DNA of 64,000 nucleotides from Rikenellaceae bacterium (GCA_015059905.1 SUZN01000001.1:62001-126000), one strand, 5' to 3'; positions 23,975 to 32,396 are shown, counted from the stretch's first letter. Numbers and translations: made by a program. The notes: generated by a model from the sequence alone, not told the origin.

Positions 23975-25132
23975 TTACTGCGCCATCGCATCTGCCAGAG
24001 CCTCCATTGCTGGGATGTTCTCGGGCTTCATACGTGAACGGATTGTGACCATAGGCTCCACAATCTCGATACTCTTCATCTGCTCCAGCATACCGCGCAT
24101 CACACGACCAGCGCAAGGAGCCCATGAGCCATTCTCAATGATGCCCACGCGGCGCTTCTGGTAGTTCTTGAGCTGAAGGTGGTGCAGGAAGTCATACATC
24201 GGAGGGAATACATCAGCGTCGTAAGACGAAGCGGCAACAACTAAACGGTCATATTTGAAGGCATCTTCGATAGCCTCTGCCATATCATCGCGGCATAGGT
24301 CTGTTGTGCTTACCTTCTCGACACCCTTTGCCCGCAACATCTCGGCAAATGCCTCGGCGGCCTTGGCTGTGCCGCCGTGTATGGATGCGTAGGCGATAAA
24401 GACACCCTTTGCTTCGGGTGAGTAGCTACTCCAAGTATTGTATAATCCGATGTAGTAATCGAGATTCTCACTCAAAATAGGTCCGTGCAGAGGACATATC
24501 TGCGCGATGTCGAGCGTAGCAGCCTTCTTCAGCAGCGCCTGTACCTGCTGACCATACTTGCCGCAGATGTTGAAGTAGTAACGTCGTGCTTCACACGCCC
24601 ACTCCTCATCGTGGCTCAATGCACCGAACTTACCAAATCCATCGGCAGAGAAGAGTATCTTCTCGCTCTGCTCGTATGTCACCATCACCTCGGGCCAATG
24701 TACCATTGGAGCCATAAAGAATTGCAGTGTATGGCTACCAAGCGAGAGTGTGTCGCCCTCCTTCACAGCTATCGTGCGAGAGTCAAATTCAGCCTCGTGG
24801 AAGAATTGTGGCAACATCTGTATCGCGCGCGCCGAGGCTACAATCTGCATCGTGGGATACTTCTCGGCAATGAGCTGAATACTGCCTGCGTGGTCAGGCT
24901 CCATATGCTGCACGATGAGATAGTTAGGGGTACGACCCTGCAACGTCTCATCAACAAGCGCAAGCCACTCCTCGCTCTTACGGCTATCGACACTATCCAT
25001 AATGGCTATCTTCTCATCCTCGATAAGGTAGGAGTTGTATGAGATGCCGTTTGGGATAATATATTGGCTTTCAAAAAGATCAAGATCGGTGTCATCTACA
25101 CCTATGTACTTGATTGACTCTGTGATTTTCAT
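23975..25132 (-). CDS. fprA: Flavodiiron protein (FprA/ROO family)
   Basis: This protein of about 385 residues reduces O2 to water or NO to N2O and protects anaerobes. The N-terminal metallo-beta-lactamase domain holds the di-iron ligands in HMEPDHAG (H-x-E-x-D-H) and further His residues (MVHWPEVMV, CPLHGP). The C-terminal flavodoxin domain begins FIAYASIHGGTAKAAE, the FMN phosphate loop. No extra rubredoxin or flavin reductase domain is fused, so it is a class A enzyme that needs a separate rubredoxin. The frame is open for 46 more codons upstream, but that part is hydrophobic, unlike the family, and includes the likely promoter. Confidence 0.93.
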   Translation of the reverse strand: MKITESIKYIGVDDTDLDLFESQYIIPNGISYNSYLIEDEKIAIMDSVDSRKSEEWLALVDETLQGRTPNYLIVQHMEPDHAGSIQLIAEKYPTMQIVASARAIQMLPQFFHEAEFDSRTIAVKEGDTLSLGSHTLQFFMAPMVHWPEVMVTYEQSEKILFSADGFGKFGALSHDEEWACEARRYYFNICGKYGQQVQALLKKAATLDIAQICPLHGPILSENLDYYIGLYNTWSSYSPEAKGVFIAYASIHGGTAKAAEAFAEMLRAKGVEKVSTTDLCRDDMAEAIEDAFKYDRLVVAASSYDADVFPPMYDFLHHLQLKNYQKRRVGIIENGSWAPCAGRVMRGMLEQMKSIEIVEPMVTIRSRMKPENIPAMEALADAMAQ

Positions 25133-25263
25133 ATTTTTGGCAGTAATAAGTGTTAAAAAATCAAATCCGATATTAAAACGAAATATCTGTTGTAATATTA
25201 CGTTCGCAATCAACACGTAAAGATAGTGAAAAATGTGTGATGTGCAAAATATGATTTTTTTGA

Positions 25264-25295
25264 GTTGCAACGATACGGTAAAATCGTTATCTTTG
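25264..25295 (+). promoter_or_regulatory. Promoter of the DUF1810 gene
   Basis: TTG at 25264-25266 and TATCTTTG at 25288-25295 with 21 nt between. It overlaps the apparent N-terminal extension of the frame and supports the ATG at 25334. Confidence 0.6.
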
Positions 25296-25333
25296 TAGAG
25301 TCGGGATTAGGCTTAAGGCTAAAATCAAAAGAG

Positions 25334-25792
25334 ATGTTATTGGAAACAGATATAAATCGTTTCGTGGAGGCACACGAAGCTCCATACTACGGCAGCTATG
25401 GTCACGCTCTGCGCGAGATTCAGGCGGGCAGAAAGCAGACGCATTGGATATGGTACATCTTTCCGCAATTGAGAGCGTTGGGGCGTAGCACAACGGCCAT
25501 TTATTACGGAATAGCGGATTTGGATGAGGCGCAGCGCCTGCTTCAGCATCCGTTGCTCGGTGAGCGTCTGCGTGAGATTTCGGCAGCTCTGCTGGAGCAT
25601 AGCGGTAAGACGGCGCGCCAGATTTTGGGTGATATTGATAGTTTGAAGGTACGCTCGTGTATGACGCTATTTGACTATCTTGAGCCCGAGGGTGTGTTTT
25701 GTAAGGTGCTTGAGGCGTTCTATGGTGGCGAGCGTGATGTGCTTACTCTTAACGAGATAGAGAAATATAAACATAAAACGGACGAGTTATGA
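25334..25792 (+). CDS. DUF1810 family protein
   Basis: This protein of about 152 residues opens INRFVEAHEAPYYGSYGHALREIQAGRKQTHWIWYIFPQL, which matches DUF1810 closely: a small, helical soluble family related to the NADAR/YbiA-like neighbourhood of uncharacterised proteins. No catalytic role is established. Its stop overlaps the next start by 4 bp (ATGA), coupling it to the FtsZ C-terminal-like protein. I know of no function for the pair. Confidence 0.8.
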   Translation: MLLETDINRFVEAHEAPYYGSYGHALREIQAGRKQTHWIWYIFPQLRALGRSTTAIYYGIADLDEAQRLLQHPLLGERLREISAALLEHSGKTARQILGDIDSLKVRSCMTLFDYLEPEGVFCKVLEAFYGGERDVLTLNEIEKYKHKTDEL

Positions 25793-26187
25793 TTTTAACG
25801 GAGATTGAAAAGATTGATAGCCTGGTAGAAGAGGTGTTGGGCTATGAGAGTTGCTTCATAAGGGTCGATCGTAATGACTACGAGGCTGTGAAGAGGGGTT
25901 CTGCTACGCTGAAGGCGGTGAGCATCAGAGGTCGAAGTGTTGATAAGCCGTTGCTGGCAAAACTTGATGCGGAGCTTGAGCAAGCGGGCAGAGCAGATGT
26001 AGGCAGAATATTTCTTTCGATAGGCTGCTCATCGGTTGATGACGTGAGCTATGACGATGCAATGTCGGTGCTGAAGGTCATCGAGAAGGGTAGCGAGCAC
26101 CCTAACCTCGTCTGGGGCATCGGCGAAGACGCAACGTGCAACGCAAATGAGGTAAGAATAACCCTCGTCCTCGGCTATGATAAATAG
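25789..26187 (+). CDS. Small protein resembling a solitary FtsZ C-terminal domain
   Basis: In this 132-residue soluble protein the region from about residue 50 follows the FtsZ/tubulin C-terminal pattern: a KPLLAKLDAELEQAG helix, VGRIFLSIG strand, VDDVSYDDAMSVLKVIEK helix, NLVWGIGEDATCN and VRITLVLGYD. There is no GTP-binding domain and no conserved C-terminal peptide. Residues 1-48 form a short helix and strands without clear match. It overlaps DUF1810 by 4 bp. It might bind FtsZ or be a repurposed domain. The homology is judged by eye only. Confidence 0.5.
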   Translation: MILTEIEKIDSLVEEVLGYESCFIRVDRNDYEAVKRGSATLKAVSIRGRSVDKPLLAKLDAELEQAGRADVGRIFLSIGCSSVDDVSYDDAMSVLKVIEKGSEHPNLVWGIGEDATCNANEVRITLVLGYDK

Positions 26188-26298
26188 ACCTTAACGGTAA
26201 AATAATAGAAAAACGAGGTGTAGTATATTCACAATCAATCCTATGATGTAGGAAGTGTAACCTCTGCTTGCATTTTGAAGTTTTTATATACTTTGTTT

Positions 26299-26323
26299 GG
26301 GCACCTGTGAGGGTGTCTTTTTT
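26299..26323 (+). terminator. Terminator after the DUF1810 pair
   Basis: GGCACC (about 26300-26305) pairs with GGTGTC around a short loop, followed by six T. The stem is short. Confidence 0.55.
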
Positions 26324-26396
26324 ATCTCTATAGTCTATGCTTTTGTCGTAATGGGATTTTATTTGCTCAAAAAGTACCAAAATGAAATAAAATAGT

Positions 26397-26404
26397 TATT
26401 TTTG
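26397..26404 (+). promoter_or_regulatory. Possible -7 box of the channel/sigma/RyR operon
   Basis: TATTTTTG lies 53 nt before the channel ATG. No TTG sits at the expected distance upstream, so the operon may rely on another sigma factor, possibly its own. Confidence 0.35.
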
Positions 26405-26456
26405 TATGTTACTATAAGTCTTTTTTGGGGTAATAATTTGTAATAAATAGATCACA

Positions 26457-29114
26457 ATGAATTTTGAACAGATTGAGGGTATAATGAGAAAGATGGATTA
26501 TCCAGCAATGGGTGTGGGTATTCTTGCAATTATATCAAACTTTGTCATTTCGTATGATTCTGTAATAGGTAAAATCATCAATATTTCCTTGTGCTTGATT
26601 GCTACCGTGTTGGCAGTATGTTACATTGCCTATGCTTTGTATCTTTATTTTGGCAGAAGGGTGGATTTTGATAGACACCTGATTCATGGACATTTTGCGC
26701 GTAAGGTGTGCTGTGTGGTGTTGCTGATACCCTCTCTGCTGACTACCATATCGTTGTTATTTACTTTTTCTCCCAAAGAGTTGTCATATGAGGAGGTGTT
26801 ATATCAATGCGGGGACAAGGAACTGCCCTGTGAGATAAAATCAGCCCAGCAGAGTCCTAATATATTTTGGAGTGTCTATTATCACTTCGTTGATCCAGGA
26901 AACCAGCATATGACAACAACAAAAGCTGGGCGAGTGTGGGCGGCAGTAATTGCGATACTTGGTGTATTTCTGCTCAACGGTCTGCTTGTGTCTTCCATAA
27001 TAGGATGGATAGATCTGAGGAAAGAAAAGTGGTTAAGTGGCGAAGTGAGGTATAAACCTCGTGATTTAGGAGAAAATCGATTTGCTGTAGTGATTGGAGC
27101 TAATGAAATCGCCGCATCCGTAATAAAAAATCTGTTTACACCCAAGAAGGCAGGTGAGATAAACTACAAGTGCGAAGGTAATAATCAGTATGTTGTTCTA
27201 CAAACAAGCCGAAAAGTGGAGGAGGTAAGAACGGAGCTGGCCTCGCATTTAAATAGCGATTTGTTGAAGAGAGTTGTGATATATAAGGCGTTGAGAGATT
27301 CTGCTGAGGAAATAGATAAATTATATCTTAAAGACTCTACCGAGTTATATGTATTAGGAGAATCGACATTGATAGATGGAGGCGAAACATACCATGATGC
27401 AATGAATATGCGTTGCGTGAACCTGATTGCCAAGGATCTGGAAAAGACAAGAAACAGTCGCGAAGAGAGTAAAGAAATAACGGGTATCTCGGTTAGAAAG
27501 GTCTGCAAGGTAATGTTCGAATATCAGACAACATCTTCGATATTCCAGTTCTCAGATATTTCCGAGGATATTAAGAATAACATAGTATTCATCCCTTTCA
27601 ATCGATATGAATCGTGGGCGAGGGCGGTGATTGCTGATAGCAACGCTGTTGAGGATTGCAATGTTGAGAATGGTGAAACAATAAAGTACACTCCATTTGA
27701 TGGCGAGAACGGGATAAAAGATGATGATCCAACGCACGTTCATTTTGTTGTTGTAGGAATGTCGAAAATGGGTGTGGCAATGGGCGTTCAGGCGATGTTG
27801 CAGGCACATTATATGAATTACGCAGCAGCTGAAATGGTCAAGAGTGAGCAGCAATGCGAACATTTGAAGAATGAGAGAAGAACACGCATAACTTTTATTG
27901 ATACAAATGCCGATAAGGAGATGGCATTTTTTAAGGGCAGATATGATAATTTGTTTAGTCTGACACGTTATCGCTATCTTGATGCTACAACGTGCGATGA
28001 GATAGATTTGATGCCAACTTCGGCGGTTGGATGGGCTGACCCGATGGATACAAGTGCGGGCATGTGGGAGCACTTGAGTGATGGAGGCGAGAATTTCATA
28101 GATATTGAGATAGAGTTTATTAAGGGCGAGATTGAGTCGGAGGGTGTGCGAAGATATCTGCGAAATATTTCTAATATGTCAAATGGTTGGGTTAAGACAT
28201 CTAATCTTACTATAGCTGTATGCCTATCGCGTACGCACCAAGCTATTGCTGCAAGTTTGTATATGCCTATAAGTGTGTATGAAAAGGCGCAAGAGGTCTG
28301 GGTTTATCAGCGTGAGTCGGCGGATATAGTTTTAAACCTTGTCAGAACTAGCCAAAATGATAAGCGTTATAAGAAACTGAAGCCATTTGGTATGCTTTAT
28401 AGTGAGTATATGAACGATAGAAGCCAGTATCTGAAGGCGCTGCTTGTTAATGGCGCATATGACCTGGATGGAAAAATCAATGGGAAGACTGTAAAAGCAG
28501 CTGATTTCCGTGATATGTCAAATAAGGATACCTATCGTGATTTGAATGAGACTTGGAAAGATTTGTCAATAGATAAAAAATTCTCCAATAGGTATTTTGT
28601 GGATTCTATTCCTCTCAAGACAAGGTATATTAAGGCTGTGGGCTTGTCAGAAAAGAATCTTGAGGATAATAACAATCCCCATACGAAAGCTTTAGCAATA
28701 AGTGAGCACAACCGTTGGAATGTGCAACAGTTGTTGTTGGGCTATTCCCCTTGTAATAAGGAGCAGGATGCGATATTTGAGAAATTAAATGCAGCGTGTA
28801 AAGCCGACAAAACAAATTATAAGGCTTGGCAGGAGAAAGTTGGATGGGGGGCGATGTCGCCCAAGCAAAGGATGGATGCAAAGAAGCAAAATGCTGAATA
28901 CAAGACCTTGGCAAAAGGAAAGTTTGATGCGGAAAAAGCAGCATATAAGGAGGGCGCAGATAGAATTCATCCAAATATTTGCGAATATAGCCATTTGGAT
29001 AAGGTTGATAGCGATGCGAAAGGATATGATTTTTATTTGAATAGTATCCTGCCGACAATTAAGGTTTTGATTGACGATAAGGTGGCGTCAGCCCCAGTAA
29101 ATGACAATAAATAA
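26457..29114 (+). CDS. CASTOR/POLLUX-like ion channel with tandem RCK (TrkA-N) domains and C-terminal RyR domain
   Basis: This is an 885-residue membrane protein. Four hydrophobic segments lie at about residues 16-32, 42-65, 83-103 and 158-183. Between the last two is a pore-like loop with FVDPGNQ (about 144-150), similar to the DxGN filter of plant CASTOR/POLLUX/DMI1 channels. Two Rossmann units follow: RFAVVIGANEIAASVI (about 208-223) and HFVVVGMSKMGVAMG (about 429-443), as in RCK gating rings. The C-terminal part has SEHNRW (about 749-754), then after a charged helical insert IHPNICEYSHLD (about 837-848), the core of a RyR domain. It should gate ion flow in response to a nucleotide-type ligand. 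The stop overlaps the sigma-factor start by one base. Ion and ligand are unknown. Confidence 0.75.
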   Translation: MNFEQIEGIMRKMDYPAMGVGILAIISNFVISYDSVIGKIINISLCLIATVLAVCYIAYALYLYFGRRVDFDRHLIHGHFARKVCCVVLLIPSLLTTISLLFTFSPKELSYEEVLYQCGDKELPCEIKSAQQSPNIFWSVYYHFVDPGNQHMTTTKAGRVWAAVIAILGVFLLNGLLVSSIIGWIDLRKEKWLSGEVRYKPRDLGENRFAVVIGANEIAASVIKNLFTPKKAGEINYKCEGNNQYVVLQTSRKVEEVRTELASHLNSDLLKRVVIYKALRDSAEEIDKLYLKDSTELYVLGESTLIDGGETYHDAMNMRCVNLIAKDLEKTRNSREESKEITGISVRKVCKVMFEYQTTSSIFQFSDISEDIKNNIVFIPFNRYESWARAVIADSNAVEDCNVENGETIKYTPFDGENGIKDDDPTHVHFVVVGMSKMGVAMGVQAMLQAHYMNYAAAEMVKSEQQCEHLKNERRTRITFIDTNADKEMAFFKGRYDNLFSLTRYRYLDATTCDEIDLMPTSAVGWADPMDTSAGMWEHLSDGGENFIDIEIEFIKGEIESEGVRRYLRNISNMSNGWVKTSNLTIAVCLSRTHQAIAASLYMPISVYEKAQEVWVYQRESADIVLNLVRTSQNDKRYKKLKPFGMLYSEYMNDRSQYLKALLVNGAYDLDGKINGKTVKAADFRDMSNKDTYRDLNETWKDLSIDKKFSNRYFVDSIPLKTRYIKAVGLSEKNLEDNNNPHTKALAISEHNRWNVQQLLLGYSPCNKEQDAIFEKLNAACKADKTNYKAWQEKVGWGAMSPKQRMDAKKQNAEYKTLAKGKFDAEKAAYKEGADRIHPNICEYSHLDKVDSDAKGYDFYLNSILPTIKVLIDDKVASAPVNDNK

Positions 29115-29683
29115 TGACCGACAAGCAAATAATAGATGGCCTGATAGCCAGGGATGAGCAGGTGACGCAGCAGTTTTTTTTCTGTCGTTGTCGCCCGCTG
29201 TTCTTGAGCATTATCCGCTATGTTTTCTCTTATGAGGTCGATTATGACGAGTTTGTCAATGAATTTTATATCTACTTGATGGAGAACGACGCCCACCGAC
29301 TGCGACAGTTTGAGGGGCGCAGTTCGATATATCAGTGGATGAAGATTGTCGCAATACGTTATTTCATTGCAAAGCGCGACAATGTGATAGATACAAGTTC
29401 AAAAGGAGCTCTTTCAGGAAGCATTGAGCGTCGTGGCGCGGAGTTGAACGAAGGCAGAATTGTGGCGAAGATGGATGTTGAATACCTTTTCAGTCGAGTG
29501 ACCAATGAGCGCTATCTGTATGTGATACGGCGACTTCTGCTGGATGATGCTGAGCCGCAAAAGGTAGCTGAGGAACTCAATACCAATGTGGATAATTTAT
29601 ACAATATAAAGAAACGAGCTGTTGCGGCATTGACCGCCATAGCGCTTAACGAGGCGGAGAGATATGAAAAAAAGATCGGTTGA
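29114..29683 (+). CDS. ECF-like RNA polymerase sigma factor
   Basis: This 189-residue protein has a region 2 (about residues 20-85: LFLSIIRYVFSYEVDYDEFVNEFYIYL then SSIYQWMKIVAIRYFI) and a helix-turn-helix region 4 (about 140-180: VIRRLLLDDAEPQKVAEELN then NVDNLYNIKKRAVAAL). The spacing is that of an ECF sigma factor, though sequence is divergent. A FFFCRC patch near residue 22 is odd and may sense redox state or metal. It starts on the last base of the channel gene and overlaps the next gene by 20 bp, so all three are translationally coupled. The next protein starts like an anti-sigma factor. Targets may include its own operon. Confidence 0.8.
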   Translation: MTDKQIIDGLIARDEQVTQQFFFCRCRPLFLSIIRYVFSYEVDYDEFVNEFYIYLMENDAHRLRQFEGRSSIYQWMKIVAIRYFIAKRDNVIDTSSKGALSGSIERRGAELNEGRIVAKMDVEYLFSRVTNERYLYVIRRLLLDDAEPQKVAEELNTNVDNLYNIKKRAVAALTAIALNEAERYEKKIG

Positions 29684-30818
29684 TAACACTATCTCGGCGG
29701 AGGTGTTGGCGGCGTTCCTGGATGGAAATGCCACCGCGCAGGAGAGTCAGACGATAATCGACGCAATGTCCAACGATGCCTATTTGAGAGAGGTAATGCG
29801 TATCTCTCAAGCGGTGGATGCTGAGCTCGGAGCGCTCTCATCGGATATTGAGCTATTGCCGATGGCTGCTATGGCTGCCACTTGCGAGGAGGGCAACCTT
29901 TGTGCACTTGAGTGTGAAGAATATCTGCTGAAGCGTTTTGGCGTGGAGTGTAACAGAGAGCAAATGCTGAAAAAGGCGATGCAAAATGGTTGGCAGAAAG
30001 ATGGCGGCACAGCACTGCATAATGTTGGACGTCACGCCGAGAGTTATGGCATGATAGCTACGCGCCAATATAAATGTACGGTGGCGGATATTGTCTCTGC
30101 ACTGAGTGCAGGAGAGGGCGTTATCGTGGCAGTGGATGGTGGTGAGTTGTTGGGTGATAGGGTAACAGAGATGAGGGAAGATTTGTTTGTTGGGCAGATC
30201 CCCGACCATACTATCGTCGTTCTGCGATGCGATGAGGAGCAGGGAACAATTACGGTGTATGATCCCAACTCTTGTTGTGAGGAGGATACCTATCCGATGA
30301 GGCAGTTTGAGAATGCCTGGAATGATTCGAAAAATTATTTAGTAACTATAACCTTAAAAGAGAAGAAAACTTATGTTCCAAAGCCGATAGATTTGTCGGA
30401 TGTTGAATTGTCAGAAGATTTGAATGAGTTGCGTGAAGCAATCGCCGAAAATGCACACGAGGTATGGGCGGAGGGTCGCCAGAAGGAGGGATGGACATAT
30501 GGTCCTCGACGCGATGATGTGTTGAAGCAGACTCCCGATATGGTAGCATATTCGCAGCTTACAGATAGCGAGAAGAAGTATGACCGCAATATGGCAATGA
30601 ATACGCTGAAGCTCGTTAAGAAACTCGGCTACGACCTCGTCAAGCGCGAGGAGACAGAGCTTTACAAGGAGTTGATTGAGCAGTTGCGTAGTGCAAAGGT
30701 TGATGTTTTATGTCCTTGTTGTTTATCAAGGGGTATAAAAACTCCAGTCCTGCATCACGATATTTTCTGCCGCGAGTGCGGTCATAAGTTGAATATTGAT
30801 TGGTCGCTTCACGAATGA
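29664..30818 (+). CDS. Anti-sigma-like/C39-like cysteine peptidase/RyR/zinc-ribbon fusion protein
   Basis: This 384-residue protein has no membrane segment. Residues 8-55 (ISAEVLAAFLDGNATAQESQ) look like a zinc-free anti-sigma domain. Residues 75-230 follow the C39-like peptidase plan: Cys80 in CALECEEYLLKRFG aligns with the CGPASL-type catalytic loop, His182 in PDHTIVVL and Asp200 in TITVYDPN complete a possible triad, though the usual upstream Gln is not seen. Residues about 248-328 are a textbook RyR domain (NAHEVWAEGRQKEGWTYGP, VAYSQLTDSEKKYDRN). The end is a zinc ribbon (CPCC at 350-353, CREC at 369-372). It probably binds the overlapping sigma factor and senses a ligand. Whether the peptidase is active is unknown. 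Confidence 0.75.
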   Translation: MKKRSVDNTISAEVLAAFLDGNATAQESQTIIDAMSNDAYLREVMRISQAVDAELGALSSDIELLPMAAMAATCEEGNLCALECEEYLLKRFGVECNREQMLKKAMQNGWQKDGGTALHNVGRHAESYGMIATRQYKCTVADIVSALSAGEGVIVAVDGGELLGDRVTEMREDLFVGQIPDHTIVVLRCDEEQGTITVYDPNSCCEEDTYPMRQFENAWNDSKNYLVTITLKEKKTYVPKPIDLSDVELSEDLNELREAIAENAHEVWAEGRQKEGWTYGPRRDDVLKQTPDMVAYSQLTDSEKKYDRNMAMNTLKLVKKLGYDLVKREETELYKELIEQLRSAKVDVLCPCCLSRGIKTPVLHHDIFCRECGHKLNIDWSLHE

Positions 30819-31061
30819 AGTTAGTGGTCCATCGGTAGTATATTATACGAGAAGTTGACATTGCAAGGTGCTATCGACAAGGTCTTTCTGTGCTAAATTC
30901 ATTCTGGCTGATTACTGTCGAAAAGAGAGTGGGCGCTCTTTACATATGGCATAATCGCAAGTATGTGCTTGCCTTTATATATTGTTTATTTACAAAGAAA
31001 TATTTGTTTTTCAGGCTTGCATGCTTGGAAATTACTTTTGTTATACAAAATTAAGCGAAAT
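30819..31061. other. Intergenic region after the RyR operon
   Basis: These 243 bp hold no open frame of note and no recognisable element. The base composition is more A/T-rich than the genes. A terminator hairpin follows. Confidence 0.5.
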
Positions 31062-31105
31062 GGAGTTGCCTTTCAAAAACTTGTTAGGTAACTCTATTTT
31101 TTTTG
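31062..31105 (+). terminator. Terminator between the RyR operon and ubiX
   Basis: GAGTTGCCT (31063-31071) pairs with AGGTAACTC (31086-31094), one mismatch, followed by eight T. Confidence 0.75.
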
Positions 31106-31116
31106 AATTATCCTTC

Positions 31117-31665
31117 CTACTCTCCCCACTCAAAATGTGGCAGGGTGATGCCTGCGTGGGCGATGATGCGCTCCACGACGGTGAGGGCTGCCTCGTCGAT
31201 TGTCTGTGGATGCGAATAGAACGAGGGCGAGGCGGGGAGGATGATGGCTCCAGCCTCGGTCAGCGTGGTCATATTACGCAGGTGGATAAGCGAGTAGGGC
31301 GCCTCACGCACAACCACAATCAGTCGGCGGCGCTCCTTGAGCATCACATCGGCGGCACGCTCAATAAGCGAGAGCGATACGCCTGCCGCTATGCGACCTA
31401 CGCTACCCATTGAGGCGGGCACGATAATCATCGCATCATAGCCTGCCGAGCCGCTTGCTACGGCAGAGAACATATCGTCGTTTGGGTGCTGCACAATCTT
31501 CTCGCTCTGCGGCAGCGTGATACCTTCGTGGGCAAGCACCCTAGTGGCAGTGTCGCTAATGATAAGCGCAATCTGCTCCACCTCGTGCGCCGCGAGCAGT
31601 TGCTCCAGACACAGACGTGCATACAAGCCTCCGCTGGCTCCTGTTATGGCAACGATAATCTTCAT
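31117..31665 (-). CDS. ubiX: UbiX-family flavin prenyltransferase
   Basis: This 182-residue protein makes prenylated FMN, the cofactor of UbiD-type decarboxylases. The N-terminal VAITGASGGLYARLCLEQL is the FMN/phosphate loop, and IIVPASMGSVGRIAAGVS plus LVVVREAPYSLIHLRNM are hallmark segments (R-x-x-P and the RE motif). No ubiD gene adjoins it. The start overlaps the stop of the upstream deacetylase by one base (TAATG), so the two are coupled although no functional link is evident. Confidence 0.92.
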   Translation of the reverse strand: MKIIVAITGASGGLYARLCLEQLLAAHEVEQIALIISDTATRVLAHEGITLPQSEKIVQHPNDDMFSAVASGSAGYDAMIIVPASMGSVGRIAAGVSLSLIERAADVMLKERRRLIVVVREAPYSLIHLRNMTTLTEAGAIILPASPSFYSHPQTIDEAALTVVERIIAHAGITLPHFEWGE

Positions 31666-32270
31666 TATAACTCGATGATTTTACACTTCAGCCCCAGCTC
31701 CTTCACACGCTCAAGCACCTTGGGCAGGGCATAACTCATATTTCGGAATGTCTTTTGGCTATCGTGGAAGGCTATGATGGCTCCAGGACAGATGTGAGGC
31801 ACAACCTCGCGCACACACTTCTCGGGTGTGATGTGGGCGTAGTCGCGCGAAAGGATGTTCCACATAATCACCTTGTGCCGCTTCGCTACGGCGCGTATCT
31901 GCGACGGCGTGGTCTGTGCATAGGGCGGGCGAAAGAGGTCGGTGTGGAGAATATCATCGGCAAAATCAACATCCTCGATATACTTCTCCAGCGGCATTCC
32001 CCATCCCTTCTGGTGGGAGTAGGTGTGGTTGCCAATCTTATGTCCTTCGTCGGTGATACGCTGCATAAGGTCGGGATACATCTCTGCGTTCTTGCCGAGC
32101 ACAAAGAATGTCGCCTTGGCATCGTACTGTTTCAGCGTGGAGAGTATCCACTCGGTGATGCCAGGCGTAGGACCGTCGTCAAAGGTTAGAAAGACTCCGT
32201 TAGGGTCGTCAATCTCCCAAATCATATCGGGGAATATGTTGCGTATAAAGCCCCAGGGTCTAATTTTCAT
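31665..32270 (-). CDS. Polysaccharide deacetylase (NodB/CE4 family)
   Basis: This protein of about 201 residues has the NodB motifs: TFDDGPTPG (catalytic Asp and metal-binding Asp), GNHTYSH (His metal ligands) and DLFRPPYAQ. The later IAFHDSQKT motif supplies the C-terminal His. CE4 enzymes remove N- or O-acetyl groups from peptidoglycan or other glycans. I see no clear signal peptide: the ATG at 32270 begins MKIRPWGFIRNIFPDMIWEI. The frame extends 19 codons upstream, but that part is unlike the family. It is coupled to ubiX by a one-base overlap. Confidence 0.88.
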   Translation of the reverse strand: MKIRPWGFIRNIFPDMIWEIDDPNGVFLTFDDGPTPGITEWILSTLKQYDAKATFFVLGKNAEMYPDLMQRITDEGHKIGNHTYSHQKGWGMPLEKYIEDVDFADDILHTDLFRPPYAQTTPSQIRAVAKRHKVIMWNILSRDYAHITPEKCVREVVPHICPGAIIAFHDSQKTFRNMSYALPKVLERVKELGLKCKIIEL

Positions 32271-32342
32271 CAGCGCAAAATATTTCGTAGAATAAAGCTG
32301 CCTACAAATGTAATGCTTTTTGTGCAATTACAGGTATTTATT

Positions 32343-32372
32343 TTGCAATAACTCCATTTTTGAGTATATTTG
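32343..32372 (+). promoter_or_regulatory. Promoter of the DUF4837 gene
   Basis: TTG at 32343-32345 and TATATTTG at 32365-32372, 19 nt apart, with the ATG 25 nt downstream. Confidence 0.65.
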
Positions 32373-32396
32373 TAGATAATTTAACAAACTTGTGAT

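Noticed and set aside
24485..25042. Antisense frame of 185 codons in the flavodiiron gene
   Set aside because: The opposite strand encodes a full FprA with all metal ligands; this frame shows no protein-like motif.
30982..31413. Plus-strand frame of 143 codons after the RyR operon
   Set aside because: Most of it is antisense to ubiX, and it runs through the terminator hairpin.
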